Source: Pseudoalteromonas sp. A601 (GTDB lineage Bacteria; Pseudomonadota; Gammaproteobacteria; Enterobacterales; Alteromonadaceae). Taken from it: a DNA stretch of 36,709 nucleotides. The position numbers and the translations under genes were made by a program. Shown in pieces: positions 23,654-31,193 of the stretch (the first letter of the stretch is position 1; each line of letters starts with the position of its first letter). Under the pieces are notes generated by a model. It did not search any database. It was not told the DNA's origin and worked only from the letters and a program-made list of their open reading frames with translations. The DNA lies in contig NZ_MXQF01000040.1 in NCBI RefSeq assembly GCF_002165575.1, positions 1 to 36,709 on the forward strand, read 5' to 3'.

Positions 23654-24781
23654 TTATTGCTGCGGGGTAATTAAGTATTTTTCACCCGTTGCTTGTTTTG
23701 AATAAGCTTCTAATGATTGTAACTGCAGTGCTTGCGTTAATGACACCTCGTGAGTGTAATTGCTTGCAAATGTGGTGGTAATTTCATCAGCGATACGTTT
23801 ACGCATTGCAACCACGGTATTGGTGCCAAGCTTTCCTAATGCATTAAATAGTAAGAAACCATTTACGCCCCACGCAAAACCAAAATTACGATTAAGGGTA
23901 ATTGGACCGCGATCTAATGCGCCATAAATATACACTTGTTTAAAAGTATCAGAGCCATACACACTATGCTCTTTCATGTCTTTTGCTGCAGCGACTTCCA
24001 TACAATTAAGAATGTCACTTGTTAATTGGCCGCCGCCAATAGGGTCAAAGGCAATGGTGGCACCTGTTTCGGTAATTGCAGCTGTTAAATCGGCAATGAA
24101 GCTTTCACTACTTGAGTTCACCACGTATTTGGCACCCATATTACGCAATAGCGTTTCTTGCTCTGGTTTACGTACGATATTAATTAAATCGATACCATCT
24201 GCAATACAAATACGATTCAGCATTTGACCAAGGTTTGATGCCGCAGCTGCATGTATAATTGCTTTATGCCCTTCTGCGCGCATTGTTTCAACCATTGCCA
24301 GTGCTGTAAGTGGGTTTACAAAAGACGACGCGCCTTCTTTCGCGGTTGTTCCTTCTTTAAGCTCTAAGCAGCTTTGTACGTTGGCAGATAAATATTGACG
24401 ATATGTACCACCACCAATAACAGCCACTGTTTTACCCATAAGTGCTTGAGCTGCCTCTGATGAACCTGCTGCGATGACCGTTCCGGCTCCTTCATTACCT
24501 ACAGGAATGGCTTTACCTACTCGCTTAGCTAATGAAGGCATGGCTTGCGCGGGTACATCAGCAACAATGGCCGGCGATTGTTCAGTGCCTGACTGAGTTG
24601 CTGTAGACATATCGGCAGCGCCAAACATAACCCCTAAATCGGATGGATTTAATGGTGCTGCTTCAATACGAATAACCACTTCATCGGCACCCGGTGTTGG
24701 TATTTCAATATTGTGTAATGCCAGTGTAAGTTTATTGTCTTCGCTAATGGTTGATGTAAGTTGAATATTGTTATTTGACAT
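23654..24781 (-). CDS. Zinc-type alcohol dehydrogenase-like / quinone oxidoreductase family protein
   Basis: This 375-residue medium-chain dehydrogenase/reductase has a GroES-like N-terminal domain (EVVIRIEAAPLNPSDLG, VGNEGAGTVIAAG) and a Rossmann NAD(P)-binding domain in which the usual AxxGGVG becomes IIHAAAASNLGQM. Zinc ligands of true alcohol dehydrogenases are not seen, so a zinc-independent quinone or enoyl reductase is likely. Adjacent to a GST gene (66 bases upstream), it may act on electrophilic carbonyls or quinones; that is inference from context. Confidence 0.85.
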   Translation of the reverse strand: MSNNNIQLTSTISEDNKLTLALHNIEIPTPGADEVVIRIEAAPLNPSDLGVMFGAADMSTATQSGTEQSPAIVADVPAQAMPSLAKRVGKAIPVGNEGAGTVIAAGSSEAAQALMGKTVAVIGGGTYRQYLSANVQSCLELKEGTTAKEGASSFVNPLTALAMVETMRAEGHKAIIHAAAASNLGQMLNRICIADGIDLINIVRKPEQETLLRNMGAKYVVNSSSESFIADLTAAITETGATIAFDPIGGGQLTSDILNCMEVAAAKDMKEHSVYGSDTFKQVYIYGALDRGPITLNRNFGFAWGVNGFLLFNALGKLGTNTVVAMRKRIADEITTTFASNYTHEVSLTQALQLQSLEAYSKQATGEKYLITPQQ

Positions 24782-24847
24782 AGTTTTGCTCCTGCAAAAA
24801 ATTAAATGTGTTAAACCTTTTAGGGAATTTAAAGGCTTGTTGCTATG

Positions 24848-25528
24848 TTATTTACTGGCATGTGCTGCTTGAATCTGTGCGGTTACTTTTTGCATAAACT
24901 CGGGCAAATTGGCTTGGCGAGCGTCTTCAACCGCTTGGGTAATATCTGATTGGCGCATAGCCTCTTCCCACTGTTTCATTCCAGGTATATCAGCAAGTAC
25001 ATCCCAATCAAGTTGTTTGGTTGCAAAGCTATTCACAATAGTATTTACGTAATACACATAGATGTCGGCCATAGTGAACTGCTCACCCCTAAGCCAAGGT
25101 GAAAATTTACATAAGTGGCGTAGCGCCATTACGCCACGGTTTAAAACTTGGCGAACTTCGTTTTTAACTGAATCGGGAATATCTGTGCCAGAAAGCGCGT
25201 AAGGTATAAATCGTCTACTTGGTAGCTCTAAATACAACTCTGCTACTTTCATTATTTGTTTAACAACGGCACGTTCAGTCGCATCCTCTGGGTAGAGCGC
25301 AATGCTAGGGTAAGTCTGCTCAATAAAATCACAGATAACACTCGATTCTGAAATATTATGCCCTTCAGGTGTTGTAATAACAGGCACTTTACCTGCAGGG
25401 TTAAGTGCCATCAGCTCTTCACTGCCTCCATAAACAAGGTGTTCTTCAAATGGAACCTGTTTGTATAACAAGACATGTTTAACTAAGTTGTAATAGTTAC
25501 TGGCAGCAAAACCGTGCAAAGTGATCAT
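24848..25528 (-). CDS. Glutathione S-transferase
   Basis: This 226-residue cytosolic GST has a thioredoxin-like N-terminal domain (ITLHGFAASNYYNLVKHVLL, then NPAGKVPVITTPEG and SESSVICDFIEQTYP) and an all-helical C-terminal domain with WLRGEQFTMADIYVYYV. The GKVPV cis-Pro and the ESS glutathione-gamma-Glu site are present; the catalytic residue is probably a Ser or Tyr near residues 10-12. It heads a likely two-gene operon with the dehydrogenase and is divergent from the LysR gene at 25707. Confidence 0.9.
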   Translation of the reverse strand: MITLHGFAASNYYNLVKHVLLYKQVPFEEHLVYGGSEELMALNPAGKVPVITTPEGHNISESSVICDFIEQTYPSIALYPEDATERAVVKQIMKVAELYLELPSRRFIPYALSGTDIPDSVKNEVRQVLNRGVMALRHLCKFSPWLRGEQFTMADIYVYYVNTIVNSFATKQLDWDVLADIPGMKQWEEAMRQSDITQAVEDARQANLPEFMQKVTAQIQAAHASK

Positions 25529-25706
25529 AAGTTACATTCCATTATTAAAATGATGAGCGCAAATAGCTAAATAAAACCGCTACAAATTTAAGTTACAACT
25601 ATTATTACTTGTTTTTATCTATGTATATATAGGGGTAAAAGCGAATCACTTTTGCTTTTTAAACAATAATAGGTAAAGTGTTATAGCTTAATTTTTGGAG
25701 AGTAAT

Positions 25707-26627
25707 GTGGATCAACTGCGCGCAATTCGTTATTTCAGTAAAGTGGTCGAAACTGGCAGCTTTACTAAAGCCGCTCATTTTTTTAAGGTGCCGCCGTCTT
25801 CGTTATCACGCCGAGTTGCCGATTTAGAAAAAAGCTTAGGTGCAACATTATTAAAACGCTCAACCCGGTTAGTAAAGTTAACTGAAGTAGGGCAAATATA
25901 TTATAATGACATGCAGCAAATTTTAGCTCAGTTAGCGCAAAGTAACGAAACCGTACGTAGCTATCAAACAACCCCAATGGGTCGCTTATCCATCAGTTCG
26001 ATGGTCAGTTTTGGCGACAAAATACTGCTTCCATTACTTGATGAATTCAGTGCGCTATACCCTGAAATTATATTAGATGTCAGTTTAAGTGATGAGTTAT
26101 CAACACTGGGCCGTGATGATGTAGACATTGCTATTCGTGGCGGGTATGCACCCAATGAGCGAGTGCTCGCAATAAAGCTCATGGACAATGGCTTTATTCC
26201 TGTGGCTGCACCTGCCTACTTGAACAAATACGGCACGCCTACAGATGTCATGGAATTAAAACAACATAAAGGACTTTATTTTAAAGCACCGTTTGGGCCC
26301 ACTCCTTGGTTATGTAATATAAATGATCAATGGCATGATGTTTCAGGGCCTGCGGTTGTAATTTCAAATAATGGTTCGTGGTTGGCAAAAAAGGCTTGCA
26401 ACGGGGAAGGTATTTTAATGTCAACTCGCTGGGCACTGGCCTCATACCTTGAATCTGGCCAGTTGCAAGAGCTTAACTTTGAACACCCACTCACCATTAG
26501 TCAAGATGCTGAAATGGCCGTGTATTTGCTCTATCAAAAGCAACGCTATTTAGTGCCAAAAGTAAAAGCCGCAGTCGATTTTTTAGTACAAAAACTGCAA
26601 GTAAAAAATGAGTCTAACTTGCTCTAG
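25707..26627 (+). CDS. LysR-family transcriptional regulator
   Basis: This protein of about 306 residues starts with a winged helix-turn-helix (DQLRAIRYFSKVVETGSFTK, SSLSRRVADLEKSLGATLLK) followed by a LysR substrate domain of the CrgA/PP2 type. The frame is open from a TTG at 25695, but GGAG at 25697-25700 lies 6 bases before GTG 25707, which is the better start. It is divergent from the GST-dehydrogenase pair with 178 bases between, the classic layout of a LysR regulator and its target operon. Confidence 0.9.
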   Translation: MDQLRAIRYFSKVVETGSFTKAAHFFKVPPSSLSRRVADLEKSLGATLLKRSTRLVKLTEVGQIYYNDMQQILAQLAQSNETVRSYQTTPMGRLSISSMVSFGDKILLPLLDEFSALYPEIILDVSLSDELSTLGRDDVDIAIRGGYAPNERVLAIKLMDNGFIPVAAPAYLNKYGTPTDVMELKQHKGLYFKAPFGPTPWLCNINDQWHDVSGPAVVISNNGSWLAKKACNGEGILMSTRWALASYLESGQLQELNFEHPLTISQDAEMAVYLLYQKQRYLVPKVKAAVDFLVQKLQVKNESNLL

Positions 26628-26647
26628 CTAAAACATTTAATGTGATA

Positions 26648-26689
26648 TTGATTCAGATCAATAACCAAAAACTGCAATAAAAGCATAAT
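26648..26689 (+). promoter_or_regulatory. Perfect FNR box and -10: class II FNR promoter with no gene behind it
   Basis: TATTGATTCAGATCAATA contains the exact FNR consensus TTGATnnnnATCAA (26648-26661) and stays symmetric beyond it. CATAAT at 26684-26689 gives a start near 26696, about 41.5 bases from the box centre. The site lies 20 bases after the LysR stop. No gene follows on the + strand up to 27135. Confidence 0.65.
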
Positions 26690-27135
26690 TCGCGGCTGTA
26701 ATTTTGTGCTATGATTTTACGTAACTCGTCGGCACTTGGTTAGTATTTTAAAAGCAGCCTTAAACGGCAAATTGTATTAACAAATAAATTAAAGCACATA
26801 ACTATTAGAGTCTATAACCTCAGCAATTAAAAATTGCTTATTTAAAGCTAAGATTAAAAGTTTCAGTTTTAGACTCATATAAATAAAATTGTCACCTTAA
26901 TTTAGCCTAATGGTTGCTGTTCTTATGAGATTCGTCTTACTACTGTGATTGGTTTTTAACCTAGTAGAGTCGTGGTGTAGGTATTCTTGAATCTGTATTG
27001 CAACAGTATAAAAGCTAAACACACTTAGCATGAATAGCTTCTAAAAGAATAGAGCTTGAGGGATCAACACGCTCTAGATTTATGTTGATTCAGGACAATA
27101 CGAACCGTAATGCCAGAACCAATTACTCACAGTAA
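26690..27135. other. Gene-free stretch behind the FNR-type promoter
   Basis: About 450 bp with only very short frames (10-17 codons, none with a good ribosome binding site). A stem AGCAATT-aaa-AATTGCT at 26822-26838 followed by TATTT could end a ~145-base transcript from 26696, so a small RNA is possible. Alternatively this is the leader of a deleted FNR-controlled gene. A 7-bp stem AATTACT / AGTAATT at 27121-27137 lies at the end of the DsrE-like pseudogene. Confidence 0.4.
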
Positions 27136-27582
27136 TTAAAATGATATGACTTTTGTGTCAGTATCAAGCATCTTTTTAGCTATGTGGGGAGGTAAAGCAG
27201 GGGGAATATCTTCAATTAAGTCAGTGTTTTTAACACCTTTATTAGGTAGATAAAGAGCACAAACTTGAACTGTCCCCCCCATTTTTATAATGTTTCTCAT
27301 TAATCTTTGTGGACTCATATTTTTCGGCTTTAGTTATGTTAGAACTGATTGAGGAGCATCGATTAATGCAATATCGCTGGCTTGCCCACATAAAAGGATA
27401 TTGACCTCTGGACCTTGTTTTAAAGCTTGTAATGATAAAACCATACCCATTAACTGAGTCTGTGTGTTGTCAGATGTTATAAATGATAAAAGGTTAGGTT
27501 TAGGATCTGCTTTATTATCGTTTGCAAAGGCACTGAAACTGATCGTAGAAGCCAATAATAAGATGACGGTTAATATTCGCAT
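27136..27582 (-). pseudogene. DsrE-like periplasmic protein gene interrupted by an in-frame stop
   Basis: From ATG 27582 the frame encodes a signal peptide (ISFSAFA-N), then PNLLSFITSDNTQTQLMGMV and NILLCGQASDIALIDAP, and stops at a TAA at 27336-27334. In the same frame, with no indel, it resumes with LKPKNMSPQRLMRNIIKMGG and VQVCALYLPNKG and ends with KVISF. The joined protein of about 148 residues matches DsrE-family sulfur-carrier-like proteins along its length. A single base change therefore inactivates it unless the stop is read through. It lies downstream of the rhodanese gene on the same strand. Confidence 0.75.
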
Positions 27583-27629
27583 AGAATTTACCTTTTTTTA
27601 ATTCAGTAATTGAGGACATTTGTTTTTAA

Positions 27630-28141
27630 TCACACTCTCTGGTTCCACGGCATCAATGCTATAATTCTTGCTAGGCTACAAAAGCCGGTTGCGCCAGCGA
27701 TAAACAAGCCTGCTGCAACAAATATTATTGGCCAAATGAAAGTGGTTGAAATTGTTAAAGAAAGAGCACAGAAAGCCAGTAATAAAGTACTTATAGATAA
27801 TTGAACTTGACGATCTAGTGGCAAACTTGATTTTTCACCTTTACGAACATTATATCCTTCATTGACCCACTCATTTATGCCTCCGGTGATATTGTATATA
27901 TTCAACTCTGGGTTATGAGCAAGTAACTTTTCACATACACTTTTACCACGACCGCCTTTTTGACAATATATTATATAAGCGCTTTTCTCATGTTTAATAT
28001 CTTCTCCTTTTAGTTTGCTCAAAGGGAATGATTGATGTGCGAAGCCGTGTGTTCTGCAGGCTCACGAACATCAATTATCCCCATATCCTCTCTTTCAATT
28101 AGTGTGAAAGCTTCTTTGGCAGATATTTCTTTTGGTTGCAT
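27630..28141 (-). pseudogene. Rhodanese-DUF2892 (YgaP-like) membrane sulfurtransferase, frameshifted
   Basis: The frame from ATG 28141 (GAGGAA upstream) reads EISAKEAFTLIEREDMGIID, DVREPAEHTASHINHS and then stops. In a different frame, from about 28020, it continues LSKLKGEDIKHEKSAYIIYC with the rhodanese active loop CQKGGRGKS and two DUF2892 transmembrane helices (TLLLAFCALSLTISTTFIWP, IFVAAGLFIAGATGFC). One missing base in the run ATTCCCTTTG would explain the break. The intact family transfers sulfane sulfur at the inner membrane. It is divergent from the peroxiredoxin-persulfide dioxygenase genes. Confidence 0.75.
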
Positions 28142-28241
28142 TTTTTAATTTCCTCATGAAATAAAATTATCTATAAAGAGCTTTATTTTATATTAGGATC
28201 TTCTAATATAAAAGATAAATACTTTATAAAATTTAGTTCCA

Positions 28242-28295
28242 TTTTCGATGTTGTTAATTTTATTGAGCTCTTAAAGCTTACTCTTTCATCGAAAA
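28242..28295. promoter_or_regulatory. Inverted repeat in the divergent sulfur-gene control region
   Basis: TTTTCGATG (28242-28250) and CATCGAAAA (28287-28295) are perfect inverted repeats 36 bases apart, in the 252-base region between the rhodanese and peroxiredoxin starts. They could be operator half-sites of a shared regulator or the arms of an RNA stem. Confidence 0.35.
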
Positions 28296-28393
28296 TATTG
28301 ATTAAGTTAATCGATTTTTGTATATTTCTTTTAGTTATATGCTTATGCATTATTAATCTTGTCAAAACGATAAACACCAATTAGGAGAATGTT

Positions 28394-29044
28394 ATGACTG
28401 AACAAAATGAAAGACAATTACAGTTCCCACAACTAAACAAGCCAGCACCTGCATTTAGTGCGAAGACAACACACGGTAATCGCACACTTGAAGATTACAA
28501 AGGTAAGTGGTTAGTGCTTTTCTCACATCCAGCAGACTTTACTCCGGTATGTACTACTGAGTTCATGGGTTTTGCAAACGCAGCAGAAGAATTTTCAGCG
28601 ATGAATACTGAATTATTAGGTTTATCGATTGATAGCATTCATGCGCATATTGCTTGGGTACGTAACATTGAAGAAAACTTCGGTGTGAATATACCTTTCC
28701 CAATTATAGCTGACCTTTCAATGGAAGTGGCTCATGCTTACGGCATGGTTCAACCTGGCGCAAGTGATACTGCAGCTGTACGAGCTACCTTTATCATTGA
28801 CCCTGAAGGTGTAATGCGCGCGATGGTTTATTACCCAATGAGTAATGGTCGCTCAGTAAATGAATTTTTACGTTTAGTTAAAGCACTACAAACAAGTGAT
28901 GAGAATTCAGTAGCTACACCAGAGAATTGGGTAGAAGGCGAGCCTGTTATAGTACCACCACCACATACAGTAGAAGATGCTGCAGGTCGTAAAGATAAAG
29001 GCTATGACTACGTAGATTGGTATTTTAGTAAAAAGTCTCTTTAG
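28394..29044 (+). CDS. 1-Cys peroxiredoxin (Prx6 type)
   Basis: This 216-residue AhpC/TSA-family protein has the peroxidatic motif DFTPVCTTE with Cys53, the only cysteine in the protein, and the Prx6-type C-terminal domain (VATPENWVEGEPVIVPPP). It reduces hydroperoxides through a sulfenic acid intermediate that needs an external thiol. TAGGAGA lies just before the ATG. It is followed after 59 bases by the persulfide dioxygenase gene, so it probably protects against peroxide or persulfide stress in the same condition. Confidence 0.93.
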   Translation: MTEQNERQLQFPQLNKPAPAFSAKTTHGNRTLEDYKGKWLVLFSHPADFTPVCTTEFMGFANAAEEFSAMNTELLGLSIDSIHAHIAWVRNIEENFGVNIPFPIIADLSMEVAHAYGMVQPGASDTAAVRATFIIDPEGVMRAMVYYPMSNGRSVNEFLRLVKALQTSDENSVATPENWVEGEPVIVPPPHTVEDAAGRKDKGYDYVDWYFSKKSL

Positions 29045-29103
29045 TATTTATTTAAGTAACCTTAGCCCAAGTATTCCTCCTTGGGCTATTTAGGAGAAAA
29101 ACT

Positions 29104-29973
29104 ATGAATATGAATTACCACATACAAGAATTTTTAGATAATGATAGTGAAACATTTAGCTATGTAGTTTTTGATAAAAAAACAAAAAAAGCCATAGTTA
29201 TAGATCCCGTTTTAGACTTTGATTACAAGTCTGGTCGCACTTCAGAGGAGGGTGTTGAGAAAATAGCGAATTATATTAAGAAAAATGAGCTAAACCTTGA
29301 GTGGGTGCTAGAAACCCACGCACATGCTGATCATATTTCAGGCGCACCATTTTTCAAAAGGGTATTTGATGCAAAAATTGGGATTGGTGAACATATTAAA
29401 ACGGTTCAAAAAACATTTAAAACGTTATTTAACCTAGAAAAAGAATTTCTACCAAATGGAACTCAGTTCGATAAATTATTTAAAGATGGTGAAATATTTC
29501 ATATAGGTGAACTTACTATCCGAGTAATGCATACACCTGGACATACGCCTGCCGACTTGGCGTATTTAATTGATGAAAGTGTTGTATTTGTTGGAGATAC
29601 AATTTTTATGCCGGACGTTGGAACTGCGCGTTGTGACTTTCCGGGTGGGAGCAGTTCACAGCTTTTTGACTCGATAAAAAAAGTATTGGCTTTGCCGGAT
29701 GGAACAACGATTCAAGTATGCCATGACTACCCAAACGAAGGTCGAGATTATCGCCATAGCGTAACGGTTAAAGAGCAAAAGGAGTCTAATATCCATGTCA
29801 ATAACAACGTAATAAAAGAGCAATTTATAGAAATGCGTGAAACACGTGATAAAACGTTATCTATGCCACGCCTTATTTTGCCTGCAATCCAACTTAATGT
29901 GAGGGCTGGTAATTTTCCAACTGCAGATAATAACGGCGTAAGCTATTTAAAAGTACCACTAAATCAGCTTTAA
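29104..29973 (+). CDS. ETHE1-like persulfide dioxygenase, MBL fold
   Basis: This 289-residue metallo-beta-lactamase-fold protein has the iron-binding motif THAHADH (His72, His74, Asp76, His77), His147 in HTPGHTPADLAYL, Asp165 in FVGDTIF and His207 in QVCHDYPNEGRDYRH. Family members oxidise glutathione persulfide to sulfite and glutathione. The C-terminal ~60 residues (MPRLILPAIQLNVRAGNFP) match the Blh/ETHE1-like bacterial type. It likely forms an operon with the upstream peroxiredoxin and possibly the DUF3365 gene 55 bases downstream. Confidence 0.92.
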   Translation: MNMNYHIQEFLDNDSETFSYVVFDKKTKKAIVIDPVLDFDYKSGRTSEEGVEKIANYIKKNELNLEWVLETHAHADHISGAPFFKRVFDAKIGIGEHIKTVQKTFKTLFNLEKEFLPNGTQFDKLFKDGEIFHIGELTIRVMHTPGHTPADLAYLIDESVVFVGDTIFMPDVGTARCDFPGGSSSQLFDSIKKVLALPDGTTIQVCHDYPNEGRDYRHSVTVKEQKESNIHVNNNVIKEQFIEMRETRDKTLSMPRLILPAIQLNVRAGNFPTADNNGVSYLKVPLNQL

Positions 29974-30028
29974 AATTATAGCTATTTTTATAGTTAATCC
30001 ATTTTACAAGAGCTCAGAGGGAAGAGAA

Positions 30029-30607
30029 ATGCTAAAAAACTACTTACTTTTAATTTTAATCATGGGTTTTATTCCTTTAACTGTAAACTCAGCATCACTT
30101 GGTGAAAATGATAAAAGTGTATTAGAGCAAGAAGCACAAAAGCGAATAAAAGAATTCTCGAGCAGTTTAAAGTCGCAGTTAAAGTCAGCTATAAATAAAG
30201 GAGGGCTCAGCGCTGGTGTAAAAGTGTGTAGCGAGCAGGCACCAAAAATCGCTGAGCAGTTGTCAACTGACGGTTGGACTGTTGGCCGTACTAGCTTACG
30301 CACCAGAAACACTAGCAATACAGCTGATGAATGGGAGTTACAAACGCTGGCTGATTTTGAAGAACTCAAACAGCAAGGTATTGAGGTTAATACATTGGCT
30401 AAGTCGAGTTACGATGAACAAAGCTTTCGTTACATGAAAGCTATACCAACCGGCGGTTTGTGCTTGGCTTGTCATGGTTCCTCAGTTACACCTGAAGTTA
30501 AAAAAGTTATTCAGCATTACTACCCTGAAGATAAAGCAATTGGATTTAATGTGGGTGATATTCGTGGCGCGTTTACACTAATAAAACAACTAAAAGCAGC
30601 TAATTAG
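30029..30607 (+). CDS. DUF3365 c-type heme protein, periplasmic
   Basis: This 192-residue protein has a signal peptide (to about residue 22), a helical domain and one CxxCH heme-attachment motif, Cys145-Leu-Ala-Cys148-His149 (GLCLACHGSSVTPEV). Length and order match DUF3365/Tll0287-like proteins, which act as heme-based sensor or electron-transfer domains in the periplasm. GGGAAGAG precedes the ATG. It is the third gene of the sulfur-stress run and may be an electron sink or sensor for it. Confidence 0.88.
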   Translation: MLKNYLLLILIMGFIPLTVNSASLGENDKSVLEQEAQKRIKEFSSSLKSQLKSAINKGGLSAGVKVCSEQAPKIAEQLSTDGWTVGRTSLRTRNTSNTADEWELQTLADFEELKQQGIEVNTLAKSSYDEQSFRYMKAIPTGGLCLACHGSSVTPEVKKVIQHYYPEDKAIGFNVGDIRGAFTLIKQLKAAN

Positions 30608-30689
30608 TGTAAATAATATTGCGTTTAGTATTAGCACAATGAATTTTTATATATAGTCAGTTCAAAAAACAGTAGAGCTATACTAGTGA

Positions 30690-30803
30690 GCGATTAATTT
30701 ACCTGATGGTTTAAATTATTGGTTGGGTGAAACCGGAGGTGTTGTATCTGGCGGACAGACAGGACGTATTTGTTTGGCAAGATTACTACTTCGTTTGGCC
30801 CTT
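30690..30803 (+). pseudogene. ABC transporter ATPase relic, CydC-like
   Basis: One frame reads INLPDGLNYWLGETGGVVSG and then GGQTGRICLARLLLR, which is the ABC signature (LSGGQ...R.ALARALL) with the preceding D-loop region typical of CydC/CydD cytochrome bd assembly exporters. A TGA lies directly upstream, and downstream the Walker B part is not recognisable in this frame. Only about 35 codons survive, so it is a fossil. Confidence 0.55.
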
Positions 30804-31193
30804 TCATTTAAGAACAATCTAGCGCTATCTGGACTATTAAGAATATCAGTCGCTTTATTCAATTATGTAGAGGTAACCTCCTTTGGTGAAAAGCTCATTC
30901 GTGTATTGCTATCGTCTACTATCTCCTTGGTTATAAGGTATGCATCGTGAACTTGTTCTTGTGATTTTAATAGTTCATTCGATGGCATTCGGATAACAAG
31001 GCACACTCATGAATAATACAGTGGCGTAAGAACTGATTTTGCCATTGGGTTCTAAAATATCCATATTGGTTAACGCAATCTCTACAAACCTGTGGCGTTA
31101 GTAACCTCGCATGTGTCCAGCACTTTATCCTTAACAAATGATAAAGAGCGAGTGGTAGGAATAAGGTGATCTAGGAGTACGTCCTTTGTTGAC
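30804..31193. other. Stretch without an intact gene
   Basis: No intact gene is found. On the minus strand a frame near 30990-31090 reads VEIALTNMDILEPNGKISSY with stops around it, which looks like decayed coding sequence of unknown family. The + strand frame from the CydC-like relic stays open to 30950 but has no recognisable content beyond 30803. Confidence 0.35.

Noticed and set aside
28183..28380. Minus strand frame of 65 codons between the rhodanese and peroxiredoxin genes
   Set aside because: It starts at a non-ATG codon or a weak internal ATG, has no family resemblance, and covers the whole divergent promoter region; low-complexity AT-rich sequence is the simpler explanation.
30723..30950. 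75-codon frame as a complete gene
   Set aside because: Its first part is clearly the middle of an ABC ATPase, so it is a relic rather than a gene with its own start.
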